64,000 nt of DNA from Fructobacillus evanidus (GCF_963580165.1 NZ_CAUZLM010000005.1:147503-211502), one strand, 5' to 3'. Numbered from the stretch's first letter, positions 16,174 through 23,909 are shown. Translations and numbers: made by a program. The notes: generated by a model not told the origin, from the sequence alone.

Positions 16174-17337
16174 TCAATATGCGCTACTAATGGCGCTAGA
16201 AATAGTTGAGAACAGTGACTGGAACATTGGACTAACGACAACGTCATAAGCAATGACCAAAATAACGACGGTTACAACGAATTGCAACAACTGCCACCAA
16301 ATCAAGTCAATTTTTTCATTACCTTCCTGGTGCTTTTGCACAAAATAGTAAGCTGAGTACTGGTTCACAACAATAGCCAAGAATAGGAGTCCCAACAAGA
16401 CACCTACCGTCGTTGCCAAATTTGACAAGAAAGTATTCGGATTTGAGATATTCTGAATAGAAGGGACTGAGGCAACAAATGAATAGATAAAACTTGCAGC
16501 CGCAAACAAACTTGCAGTTGGGAACCAAGCCAAGTATTGGTTCAGCAAGTGCTTAAAATCAACCTTGGTACGGGTCACGATGGCCAAACCACCTAAAGCA
16601 GCCAAGAAAATAATCACAAAGGCTACCAGGAAATCGAAGAAAGCCGTTGGCAAGAACTGGCCACCAATACTACTTACCTTGTTGGCGATTGTTGCATTGA
16701 ATTGGTTTTTTGCATAGTCTGAAAAGGTATCAACCGCACGACGAAGAACATTCCAAAAAACACCGGCCGACAAAAAAGACGTGATTGCCAAACTTAACCA
16801 CAAAAAGGCAGTGTTTGGCTTTTCATCATTCAAATGGTTCGTTGGGTGAACGGCACGTTCCCAGTACCAACCAAAGAAGTTATTGGCCTGATTTTTAAAA
16901 TCATTCAATGTAGGGTTCGATTTTTCTTCATTATTGACAACTTGATTGAAGTCATCGCTTTCGTTGTTAACTGGTGCCTGTTGCTGAGCATAACCGGCAT
17001 TTTGGTTCTGGTTATTTACAGGAGCTTGCTCTTGGGCATAACCGGCATTTTGGTTCTGGTTATTTACAGGAGCTTGCTCTTGGGCATAACCGGCATTTTG
17101 ATTTTGATTATTCACAGAAGCCTGTTCTTGGGCATGACCGGCATTTTGACCCTGATTATTTACAGGAGCCTGCTGTTGGACCTGCTGTGCTTGCTCACGC
17201 GCCACCTGCTCGGCCATCCGCTTCAAATCTTCATCTTCGAATTCACCCTTTTGAAAGGCTTCTACGATTTCGTTTTCATTGGGACGCCGATCATTGATTA
17301 ATTCAAAGTACTCTTCCCACTCTGTTCTACTTGTCAT
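16174..17337 (-). CDS. Multi-pass membrane protein (DUF6574/Yip1-like) with Gln/Asn-rich repeats
   Basis: The start MTSRTEWEEYF at 17337 is supported by GGGAG; the product has 387 residues. The N-terminus (EWEEYFELINDRRPNENE) matches the module of the neighbouring TcaA-like protein. Residues about 57-131 contain four 16-residue repeats (AQEQAPVNNQNQNAGY), the middle copies identical at DNA level. About five membrane segments follow from residue 180 on. In lactobacilli similar membrane proteins (a Yip1-like fold, DUF6574) are known as neighbours of zinc-ribbon envelope proteins; the exact family is inferred. The gap to the next gene is 21 nt, so the pair is one operon. Confidence 0.6.
   Translation of the reverse strand: MTSRTEWEEYFELINDRRPNENEIVEAFQKGEFEDEDLKRMAEQVAREQAQQVQQQAPVNNQGQNAGHAQEQASVNNQNQNAGYAQEQAPVNNQNQNAGYAQEQAPVNNQNQNAGYAQQQAPVNNESDDFNQVVNNEEKSNPTLNDFKNQANNFFGWYWERAVHPTNHLNDEKPNTAFLWLSLAITSFLSAGVFWNVLRRAVDTFSDYAKNQFNATIANKVSSIGGQFLPTAFFDFLVAFVIIFLAALGGLAIVTRTKVDFKHLLNQYLAWFPTASLFAAASFIYSFVASVPSIQNISNPNTFLSNLATTVGVLLGLLFLAIVVNQYSAYYFVQKHQEGNEKIDLIWWQLLQFVVTVVILVIAYDVVVSPMFQSLFSTISSAISSAY
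16976..17168. repeat. 48-nt coding tandem repeat, about four copies
   Basis: GCATAACCGGCATTTTGGTT recurs at 16988, 17036 and (with changes) 17084; a fourth, divergent copy starts near 17132. The copies at 16988 and 17036 appear identical over the full 48 nt. The unit encodes 16 residues, so the frame is kept when copies are gained or lost. Confidence 0.93.
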
Positions 17338-17598
17338 AATATCTCCCATATTACATAAATTACTTCACTCTAATAACGTTTTTATGATAACAAAGAACGG
17401 GGTATTTATCCAGAATGAGAATAGAAAAAAGAAATTTTAACCATAATTTTATTTATAAACGAAATCACCACGTTAAAATCAGCCTGATTTGCCAAACAAT
17501 CATTACCCTTAAAGTTTTTTACATGATTAAAGAAACAGAAAATACTCCCCTATCTTTTCTAATGTTTTCAGCTGATTTCCCCTATAAATATGTAAAAA
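17338..17598. other. AT-rich gap between the membrane protein and tetR
   Basis: About 260 nt without a supported gene. It holds three AAATCAG/CTGATTT sites (17476, 17484 inverted, 17572). A 72-codon open frame across it has no ribosome site and low-complexity content and was not called. The minus-strand promoter of the membrane protein pair should lie near 17360-17400, but I could not fix it. Confidence 0.4.
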
Positions 17599-17647
17599 AA
17601 ATAAGCAGCCCATTACCGATCAAATGTCGATAATAAACTGCTTATTT
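17599..17647 (-). terminator. Terminator after tetR
   Basis: AAATAAGCAG (17599-17608) pairs with CTGCTTATTT (17638-17647), with a second inner stem; on the minus strand a T run follows. Confidence 0.8.
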
Positions 17648-17676
17648 ATTCAACAGCGTCTACGTCTGTTTTCCCA

Positions 17677-18276
17677 TCATCCTAACGGTTTTTTCCAATC
17701 CTTTGGTCGGCCCAACGCCCCATACTGCAAAAATAATTGGAGTCCTTCAATTTTTTGCTTACTCAAATTTTCTTCCATCTTTCCCAGGTAAGTAAAGACC
17801 CACGAAGCAACCATCAGCATGACATCGTCACTAGCAGGTGTATTAATTTCCCCACTTGCTCGGCCCTTTTTAATCAAAGTCGCTATCAAGGACATTTGGG
17901 TATTGTATAAGTAATCGTAAACAATCTTGGAATGCTTAATTACTCGTTGGAATTCGAAAAAGATATTCTCACCCAAAAGCCGCTCACACTCTTCCTTCTC
18001 CTTTTTAAAAGCATTAATAATTTTGGCAAAGGTTGTATCTGAACCGTCTGCCATCTCGATGATTGGCTTAAATCGTTTATGGTAAAAATCCAAGACGACT
18101 TGCTCGGTCAGCTCCTCTTTCGTCGGAAAATACTTATACATAGTGACGATTGAAATATCTGCTTTTGAGCTAACGTCTTTCATACTGGTAGCCCGAATAC
18201 CCTGGTGTGTCATCAAGTCAGTGGCGGCAGCTAAGATTTTCTGCCGGTTTAATTGTTTTAATTCTTCTCTTTTCAC
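17677..18276 (-). CDS. TetR-family transcriptional regulator
   Basis: The GTG at 18276 with AAGGAG upstream gives 199 residues and starts right before the DNA-binding domain. The helix-turn-helix is clear: LNRQKILAAATDLMTHQG then TSMKDVSSKADISIVTMYKYF. The C-terminal ligand domain is not diagnostic. It is divergent from the ABC exporter at 18387, with only 110 nt between starts, so it very likely represses that gene and itself. Confidence 0.9.
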   Translation of the reverse strand: MKREELKQLNRQKILAAATDLMTHQGIRATSMKDVSSKADISIVTMYKYFPTKEELTEQVVLDFYHKRFKPIIEMADGSDTTFAKIINAFKKEKEECERLLGENIFFEFQRVIKHSKIVYDYLYNTQMSLIATLIKKGRASGEINTPASDDVMLMVASWVFTYLGKMEENLSKQKIEGLQLFLQYGALGRPKDWKKPLG

Positions 18277-18317
18277 AGGGTTATGTCTCCTTAGTCGATA
18301 ATTTATTTTATTATAGG

Positions 18318-18365
18318 TTGACTTTATTTGCAATAAAAGGTTTAATATAACTTAACAATATTAAA
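18318..18365 (+). promoter_or_regulatory. Promoter and candidate TetR operator of the ABC exporter
   Basis: TTGACT (18318-18323) and TTTAAT (18341-18346) are spaced by 17 nt. TTTAATAT (18341-18348) and ATATTAAA (18358-18365) are perfect 8-nt arms overlapping the -10. The spacer also holds an imperfect palindrome, CTTTATTTGCAATAAAAG. Confidence 0.6.
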
Positions 18366-18386
18366 GCTTATTGTGAAAGGACACGT

Positions 18387-20354
18387 ATGGCATATTTAGA
18401 ATTAAAGAACATTAGGAAATCCTATTTCCTCGGGAAGGAAGAATTTCCAGTCCTCAAAGGGATCGATTTGAACTTCGACCTTGGCGACTTTGTTTCCATC
18501 CTGGGTGAATCCGGTGGCGGTAAGTCAACACTGATGAACATCATTGGTGGGCTGGACCGTAACTTCTCTGGTGAAGTTTTGGTCAAGGGCAAGTTGCTGG
18601 ACCACAAGCAAGAGAAGGAATTGGATCGTTACCGTCGGGAAACGATTGGCTATATTTACCAATCCTATAACCTGGTTTCCCACTTGTCCGTCTTAGACAA
18701 CGTCTTAGTTTCATTAGACATGACGACGTTAGGTAAGAAGGAACGTGAAGACCGAGCCAAGGAACTTTTGCAAAAGGTTGGCTTGGAAAAGCAAATCAAA
18801 AAGTATCCAAATCAGCTGTCTGGTGGACAGAAGCAACGAGTAGCCATCGCCCGTGCTTTGGCTTCTGACCCGAAGGTCATCATCGCCGATGAACCAACCG
18901 GTGCCTTGGATGCCGAAAACACAATTGAAGTACTGGAATTGTTAAACGACATCGCCAAGGAAGGTCGTTTGGTCATTACCGTTACCCACTCACAGGCCGT
19001 TGCCGATGCCGGAACTCGTATTGTTCGTTTGGCCGATGGCCAAATCGAATCTGACGAGCGTCTCAAGCCCGCCTTTCAAACGACCGATAAAGAAATGCTC
19101 GGTTCCCGCCCATTGCCTTTGATGGCCAGCATCCGAACTGCTGCTAAGCATTTTAAGTACAACATCAAGCACAACTCATTGATTATCTTAGGAACGGCCA
19201 TTGGTTTGTTTGCCGTGGTCTTGTTCTCAGGTCTTGGCAATGGGATTTCCGGCTATATTGGTGACCAGATTGCCAAGGTCGCCAACCCGCAGTCGGTAAC
19301 CGTCTCCCGTTATAGCAAGGAGACAGATGGCGAATCAAACGCTGCCGCCCTACTTGGCGGTGGTAGCAAGCAAACCTTTACCGCCGACCAAATTAAGCAA
19401 ATCAAAGACACTTCTCACGTGTCAAAGGTTGAAAATTCTTATAGCGCTACCAACGTCAATACGACTTATAATGGTAAATCAGCAACCGTTACATCATTGA
19501 CAAACTGGACTTCAGAAGACACAACCGACTCAATCGAGGCCGGTAACGCACCAAAGACTAATGAAGTGCTCTTAGACGAAACAACTGTGACAAAGCGTCT
19601 TGGTTTCAGCAACTACAAGGATGCTATTGGCAAGGAAGTCACGATGACTTACCAAGTCCAAAACGGACAGTCAGCTACTCCAGTGACATTCACTGCTAAG
19701 ATTGCTGGTGTGACAAAGGCCAACAGCCAAGGTATCCCACAAGGATTTACCAGCACAAAGACCATGCAAGCTGCTATGGAAAAGTCTGGCTTATCAACTG
19801 CCCCAAATTCATTGAACTTGAAGGTTGATGATATGGACAACGTCAAGGCAACCACGAAGAAGATTGACCAAATCAAGGACAATTCTTCTAACCGCCTTTA
19901 CAAGACTTCTTCTGTTATGAGCATCATTGACCAAGCCCAGACTTACGTCAACTTGGCAACTAACGTTTTGGCAACTATCGCCGGTATCTCATTGATTGTT
20001 TCGGCATTGATGATTATCGTAACGATGTACATGTCAGTTTCTGCCCGGACTAAGGAAATCGGAATTCTCCGTGCCATCGGTGAATCAAAGGGTGATATCC
20101 AATGGTTGTTCATCACTGAATCATTGATCACTGGTCTGATTTCAGCAGTCTTTGCTACTGGTTTGGCCTTCTTGGCCGAAGCCGGTGTCAACGCTGCCTT
20201 GAAGGGTACTGCCGATTACGCCTTCGTTCAAATTACTGCCGGCAACGTGACGACAGCATTCGTCTTAGCAATCTTGATTTCATTGTTGGCCGCTATGTTG
20301 CCAGCCCGTCGAGCTTCTAAGTTGAACCCAATCGATGCATTGTCAGCTGACTAA
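18387..20354 (+). CDS. Fused ABC exporter, ATP-binding and FtsX/MacB-type permease domains
   Basis: This single chain of 655 residues carries an N-terminal ATPase (Walker A GESGGGKST about 38-46; signature SGGQKQRVAIARAL; Walker B VIIADEPTGALD) and a C-terminal permease with one membrane segment near residue 265, a long external domain, and three membrane segments after about 525 (MSVSARTKEIGILRAIGESKGD is the FtsX cytoplasmic motif). This MacB-like arrangement exports peptides or drugs; the substrate is unknown. It is regulated by the divergent TetR protein, inferred from the shared 110-nt region. Confidence 0.9.
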   Translation: MAYLELKNIRKSYFLGKEEFPVLKGIDLNFDLGDFVSILGESGGGKSTLMNIIGGLDRNFSGEVLVKGKLLDHKQEKELDRYRRETIGYIYQSYNLVSHLSVLDNVLVSLDMTTLGKKEREDRAKELLQKVGLEKQIKKYPNQLSGGQKQRVAIARALASDPKVIIADEPTGALDAENTIEVLELLNDIAKEGRLVITVTHSQAVADAGTRIVRLADGQIESDERLKPAFQTTDKEMLGSRPLPLMASIRTAAKHFKYNIKHNSLIILGTAIGLFAVVLFSGLGNGISGYIGDQIAKVANPQSVTVSRYSKETDGESNAAALLGGGSKQTFTADQIKQIKDTSHVSKVENSYSATNVNTTYNGKSATVTSLTNWTSEDTTDSIEAGNAPKTNEVLLDETTVTKRLGFSNYKDAIGKEVTMTYQVQNGQSATPVTFTAKIAGVTKANSQGIPQGFTSTKTMQAAMEKSGLSTAPNSLNLKVDDMDNVKATTKKIDQIKDNSSNRLYKTSSVMSIIDQAQTYVNLATNVLATIAGISLIVSALMIIVTMYMSVSARTKEIGILRAIGESKGDIQWLFITESLITGLISAVFATGLAFLAEAGVNAALKGTADYAFVQITAGNVTTAFVLAILISLLAAMLPARRASKLNPIDALSAD

Positions 20355-20390
20355 GCTTTCATCATTGAATTGATTAATAAATAATATGAA

Positions 20391-20422
20391 CCTCAGAATT
20401 AAAGCAAGATTCTGGGGTTTTA
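20391..20422 (+). terminator. Terminator after the fused ABC exporter
   Basis: CCTCAGAAT (20391-20399) pairs with ATTCTGGGG, followed by TTTTATT. Confidence 0.8.
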
Positions 20423-20543
20423 TTATGGGCAAATTTGAGGCTACAACCCTAGACTAGTTTTATATTTTTTGTCGATGCTTCTTAATATGAATGACAAATC
20501 AGCCCAATCATAATGACGGAATCTATTCGACCCATTAATTGAT

Positions 20544-20577
20544 TTTCGATGTCAAAAAGCATAAAATGACATCGAAA
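20544..20577 (+). promoter_or_regulatory. 11-bp inverted repeat at the fic start
   Basis: TTTCGATGTCA (20544-20554) and TGACATCGAAA (20567-20577) are perfect arms with a 12-nt A-rich loop. The right arm runs into the AAGGAG ribosome site (20576-20581). It could be an operator or a hairpin that hides the ribosome site. Confidence 0.7.
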
Positions 20578-20584
20578 GGAGAAA

Positions 20585-21640
20585 GTGACATTGAAAAATT
20601 TTGATTATCAAACACTCAATCACCTTGTTATTTCTCCAGAAATGATTAACAAAATGAATCAGATTTTTGAATTACGTGGTAAACTCACTGGTTTAAACAA
20701 AATAAAAACACCCATTTTAGATCGTTTAGTCGAAGTTGCAAAAATTCAAAGTACAGATTCTTCTAATCGAATCGAAGGCATCTACACTAGTGATACCCGG
20801 CTGAAGCAATTAGTTGAAAAGAAAACCTCACCGCATAACCGAAGCGAGGCTGAAATTTCTGGGTACAGGGATGTTTTAGAACTTATCCATGAAAGTTACC
20901 CTTACATTCCGGTTTCTGGGAATACGATTTTAACCCTACACAAACGCTTGCTTAGTTTTACAGAAAGTACTTGGGGCGGTCATTTCAAAGACATCAATAA
21001 TCAAATCATCACGCAATACGCTGATGGTTCAACCAAAGTCAGGTTTACTCCGCCTGCAGCTCACATGACCCCCACACTGATTGAAGAGCTCTGTACTGAC
21101 TACAATGAAGCACAACAACTAAATAAATTCCCCACGATTCTCCTTTGCGGTGCCTTTATTTTTGATTTTGTTTCGATTCACCCTTTTAGAGATGGCAATG
21201 GACGCATGTCGCGCTTATTAATGCTGTTAACCCTGTATCAATCAAAATTTGATGTGGGCAAATATATCAGTATTGAAGCACTAATTGAAAAAACAAAGAA
21301 TGATTACTACGAGTCTTTGGAAAATAGTTCTACAGGCTGGCATGAAAATACTAACGATTATGCGCCGTTTCTCAATTACTTTTTAAGCGTCGTACTGCAA
21401 GCATACCGTGAATTAAACGAGCGAATTACTCTTTCAGAACAAGATAAAACCCCTGCAGAAGAGCTCATTCTACAAACATTGCAGAATCAATTAAAGCCCC
21501 TGTCAAAATCCGAACTGATTTCACTTATTCCGACGTACAGTAAAAAGACGATTGAAAGAGCCTTACTGGAATTAAGGGAAGGAAATAAAATTCAGATGAC
21601 TGGTGCCGGACGTTCAACAAAATATATTCTGCTTGGGTAA
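20585..21640 (+). CDS. Fic-domain protein (putative AMP-transferase) with winged helix
   Basis: The protein has 351 residues. The Fic catalytic loop HPFRDGNGRMSR (about residues 199-210) is complete. An N-terminal SNRIEG (about 58-63) fits the self-inhibitory [S/T]xxxE[G/N] helix of class II Fic proteins. The C-terminus (from about 290) looks like a winged helix (SKSELISLIPTYSKKTIERALLELREG). The family modifies proteins, usually with AMP; the target is unknown. The start is uncertain: GTG 20585 lies only 4 nt from the ribosome site, while TTG 20591 has better spacing. Codon and base use is more AT-rich than the neighbours, suggesting transfer. There is no separate antitoxin gene. Confidence 0.88.
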   Translation: MTLKNFDYQTLNHLVISPEMINKMNQIFELRGKLTGLNKIKTPILDRLVEVAKIQSTDSSNRIEGIYTSDTRLKQLVEKKTSPHNRSEAEISGYRDVLELIHESYPYIPVSGNTILTLHKRLLSFTESTWGGHFKDINNQIITQYADGSTKVRFTPPAAHMTPTLIEELCTDYNEAQQLNKFPTILLCGAFIFDFVSIHPFRDGNGRMSRLLMLLTLYQSKFDVGKYISIEALIEKTKNDYYESLENSSTGWHENTNDYAPFLNYFLSVVLQAYRELNERITLSEQDKTPAEELILQTLQNQLKPLSKSELISLIPTYSKKTIERALLELREGNKIQMTGAGRSTKYILLG

Positions 21641-21692
21641 AAATAATCGCCCAAATTTTATCAACAAAAAGTTATTGTTTAGCATTCACGAC

Positions 21693-21728
21693 AAAAAAGC
21701 ACCAACCGCAATCGGTTGGTGCTTTTCC
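21693..21728 (-). terminator. Terminator after rpsI (bidirectional with fic)
   Basis: AAAAGCACCAACCG pairs with CGGTTGGTGCTTTT. On the minus strand six T follow, on the plus strand four. Confidence 0.9.
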
Positions 21729-21756
21729 ATGTTCTCGTAAAACGATAATGTAAAGA

Positions 21757-22152
21757 TTAACGCTTTGAGAATTGTGAAGCCTTACGGGCCTTCTTCAAAC
21801 CTGGCTTCTTACGTTCCTTCATACGAGCATCACGGGTCAAAAGACCAGCTTGCTTCAATGCAGGACGGAAGTCTGGGTCAACAACGAGCAAGGCACGGGC
21901 GATACCGTGACGAGTGGCTCCGGCTTGACCAGAGAAACCACCACCATTAACGTTAACCAAAACGTCATAGTTACCCAATGTATCTGTAGCGTTGAATGGT
22001 TGCAAAACAACTTCACGCAAGTTAGGGAAAGGAATGTAGTCTTCGATTGACTTGCCATTCATAGTGATGGCACCGTTACCAGGAACCAAACGGACCCGAG
22101 CAACTGAGTTCTTACGACGACCAGTTCCGGCATATTGTACTGCTGCAGTCAT
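21757..22152 (-). CDS. rpsI: 30S ribosomal protein S9
   Basis: S9 binds 16S rRNA in the head of the small subunit and its C-terminal tail reaches the P site. It has 131 residues; GTGRRKNSVARVRL at the start and the LTRDARMKERKKPGLKKARKASQFSKR end are the family signature, with the terminal SKR intact. It follows rplM by 18 nt, the conserved rplM-rpsI pair. Confidence 0.97.
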   Translation of the reverse strand: MTAAVQYAGTGRRKNSVARVRLVPGNGAITMNGKSIEDYIPFPNLREVVLQPFNATDTLGNYDVLVNVNGGGFSGQAGATRHGIARALLVVDPDFRPALKQAGLLTRDARMKERKKPGLKKARKASQFSKR

Positions 22153-22170
22153 ATTATCGGCACTCCTTTC

Positions 22171-22614
22171 TTAGACCAACTTGTTGATGTCAAGTACTTC
22201 AGGCTTCTGGGCAGCATGGTTGTGATCTGCTCCAGCGTATACGTGCAAGTTCAAACCTTGCTTACGTCCCAAAGATGTCTTAGGCAACATACCCTTGATT
22301 GACAATTCCAACAACTTTTCTGGATCATATTGACGGTAGTTACCGGCAGTACGTTCCTTCAATCCACCTGGGTGGTTTGAGTGATGGTAGTAAATCTTGT
22401 CAGTTGCCTTCTTACCAGTCAACTTTACTTCACCAGCATTGATGATGATGACGTTGTCACCCATATCAACGTTAGGTGTGAAAGTTGGCTTGTTCTTACC
22501 GCGCAAAATAGAAGCAACTACTGTTGACAAACGTCCCAAAACGACGTCCTTGGCATCAATAATGTACCACTTCTTTTCGATTTCGCTAGGCTTTGCTAAA
22601 AATGTTGTACGCAT
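22171..22614 (-). CDS. rplM: 50S ribosomal protein L13
   Basis: L13 is an early-assembling large-subunit protein, 147 residues, with WYIIDAKDVVLGRLST and the Y-H-S-x-x-P-G-G-L segment (YHHSNHPGGLKERT). It heads the rplM-rpsI operon behind a consensus promoter and a folded leader that resembles the L13-binding leader known in Bacillota. Confidence 0.97.
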   Translation of the reverse strand: MRTTFLAKPSEIEKKWYIIDAKDVVLGRLSTVVASILRGKNKPTFTPNVDMGDNVIIINAGEVKLTGKKATDKIYYHHSNHPGGLKERTAGNYRQYDPEKLLELSIKGMLPKTSLGRKQGLNLHVYAGADHNHAAQKPEVLDINKLV

Positions 22615-22633
22615 GGCGCGCTCCTTTGATTAG

Positions 22634-22705
22634 TTGTTTACATGTTAGGTCGTTCCTTACCTAACTTTTACAATAAGTTTCCGGGGCTTATCGTGAGGTA
22701 AACAA
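22634..22705 (-). ncRNA. L13-type ribosomal protein leader
   Basis: Between promoter and rplM the minus-strand RNA can close a TTGTTTAC/GTAAACAA stem (22698-22705 with 22634-22641) around two inner hairpins: GATAAG/CTTAT, and GTTAGGT/ACCTAAC. This three-way layout fits the autoregulatory L13 leader described in Bacillota. The identification is by structure and position, not by covariance search. Confidence 0.65.
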
Positions 22706-22716
22706 TACCAACAACT

Positions 22717-22745
22717 ATTATATCCATTAAGGCCGGCACTGTCAA
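22717..22745 (-). promoter_or_regulatory. Consensus promoter of rplM-rpsI
   Basis: On the minus strand TTGACA (complement of 22740-22745) and TATAAT (22717-22722) are both perfect and exactly 17 nt apart. Confidence 0.9.
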
Positions 22746-22870
22746 TTATTTTCCCGATTTTCTTGCTGATTTTCCATCAAAAAAATCAGTTCTATTCAAG
22801 CCCCTTTTCTTCAGAAAAGAGCCCAAAAAATTCTAATGTTCAATGTTATGTTACAAAGTATTTAATTTAA

Positions 22871-22900
22871 TGTGACAAATAAGTCACAGTCGTGTTATAG
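22871..22900 (+). promoter_or_regulatory. Promoter region of the small secreted protein with a TGTGAC/GTCACA palindrome
   Basis: TGTGACAAATAAGTCACA (22871-22888) is a perfect inverted repeat with 6-nt arms, just before a -10-like TTATAG/TATAGT. The arms resemble CRP/FNR half sites, but the spacing is two bases longer than that consensus, so the regulator is unknown. Confidence 0.5.
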
Positions 22901-22922
22901 TACCCATATAGGAGGAATCCGT

Positions 22923-23156
22923 ATGCTACATCTTAGAGATATATGGAAAACAAAGCCCTTCTGGATTTTTATCGTTTTAATGACCTTGATTGTGCTAGGT
23001 GGTAATACTGCCATTGCTTCAGCTGGGCCTAACCCCTTACAGCAGCAGCAGCAAGCACCCACTAAAATCGCTCAACCAAGCACACCAATTACGAAAAACA
23101 ATGCGAAACACATTCTTACAAAACAGGCAAATGTAAAAAATAACCATGCCGAGTAA
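22923..23156 (+). CDS. Small secreted or membrane-anchored protein of unknown function
   Basis: I do not recognise this gene. AGGAGG at 22910-22915 fixes the ATG at 22923 and gives 77 residues. The N-terminus has a basic start, then a hydrophobic core (FWIFIVLMTLIVLGG, about 12-26) and a possible AxA cleavage site (IASAG). The mature part is about 45 residues, rich in Gln, Pro, Lys and Asn (PLQQQQQAP), with no Cys. It has its own promoter region with a palindrome and is followed by a possible structured RNA and a strong terminator. It could be a secreted peptide or a short surface protein. Confidence 0.65.
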   Translation: MLHLRDIWKTKPFWIFIVLMTLIVLGGNTAIASAGPNPLQQQQQAPTKIAQPSTPITKNNAKHILTKQANVKNNHAE

Positions 23157-23205
23157 TGTGAATAAGCATTGCTCTTCTTTCAAAAAAATTCAGATTCAAT
23201 CATTG

Positions 23206-23312
23206 AGAACACTGGCTACCCGAACGCTGCCCGGTTTGCTAACCAAGACAAATTGGAGTCCCATACTCTTCTCCCCGTCACCCCCCAACTAGCAAACCGT
23301 CGCCCTAGCCAC
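23206..23312 (+). ncRNA. Candidate structured RNA downstream of the small secreted protein
   Basis: CGGTTTGCTA (23232-23241) and TAGCAAACCG (23290-23299) form a perfect 10-bp stem. An outer GGCTA/TAGCC pair extends it, and inner CCAA/TTGG and GAGT/ACTC hairpins lie in the loop. This gives a branched fold with a C-rich single-stranded part. The strand is uncertain; plus is preferred because a terminator follows at 23369. I do not recognise a known RNA family. The rest of 23157-23501 holds no gene. Confidence 0.4.
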
Positions 23313-23368
23313 GACCCTACTTCTCCTCATTAAACTTTTTCAGTTTACTGGCAGCACTGATAAAAAGG

Positions 23369-23402
23369 AGCCCCAACCATGATTCATTGGTTGGGGCTTT
23401 TT
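23369..23402 (+). terminator. Terminator of the small-protein / RNA transcript
   Basis: AGCCCCAACCA (23369-23379) pairs with TGGTTGGGGCT (23388-23398), followed by TTTT. It may also stop minus-strand transcription. Confidence 0.9.
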
Positions 23403-23501
23403 GATGTTTCAATTTAAAGGTAAAAAATTTACGATTACTCGCCTAGTCTGCTTGACTGCTAACACAGCTAGCTTTTCGCCATTGGCTATCGACCCGCTCA
23501 A

Positions 23502-23909
23502 TTAAGCAAAAGTCACTACTTCGGTACCGGCATAGGCAGCCAAACGGGCAGACTTAAAGGTTAATTCCAACAACACTTCTTCTTCAGGGTGCGGATGGTT
23601 CTTCAAGAAAACAGGGTTGGTAAAGTAAGATTGCACATCCTGCCAAGTTTTCTTGGAACGCACCATGGTCACCTGGTTGGATTCGATTCGAGCCCCGTTT
23701 TCATTCAAAGGTGTCATGATGGCAACCTTTTCATTCTGGTCCAAATCAGCAATCTTCGCCGTATCTGGCTGTGAAACCAGGTACCAGACGTTGGGATGGT
23801 CTGGATCAGCCGCAAAGCCCATGATGCGCAGGCTTGGCTGTTCATCCTTGGCCGTTGCCACAAAAATCAGTCCCCGAGCAGCCTGCATATATTCTTCAAA
23901 TAATGTCAT
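23502..23909 (-). CDS. Pyridoxamine 5'-phosphate oxidase-like FMN-binding protein
   Basis: The 135-residue product fits the small split-barrel flavin-binding family: QAARGLIFVATAKDEQPSLRIMGF followed by VWYLVSQPDTAKIADLDQNEKVAIM, where the early strand pair and the K-x-x-x-L-x-x-N-x-K-V segment are typical. Such proteins bind FMN, F420 or heme-related ligands; a true PNP oxidase role is unlikely at this length. It lies between truA and rplM in the same direction, likely with its own signals. Confidence 0.75.
   Translation of the reverse strand: MTLFEEYMQAARGLIFVATAKDEQPSLRIMGFAADPDHPNVWYLVSQPDTAKIADLDQNEKVAIMTPLNENGARIESNQVTMVRSKKTWQDVQSYFTNPVFLKNHPHPEEEVLLELTFKSARLAAYAGTEVVTFA

Noticed and set aside
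17415..17633. 72-codon open frame in the gap before tetR
   Set aside because: AT-rich without a ribosome site and it runs into the tetR terminator.
20585..21640. Fic/antitoxin pair
   Set aside because: No small antitoxin gene lies upstream or downstream; the inhibitory motif is inside the Fic protein itself.
22871..22888. CRP/FNR site
   Set aside because: The half sites fit, but the centre is two bases too long for the consensus, so the regulator is left open.
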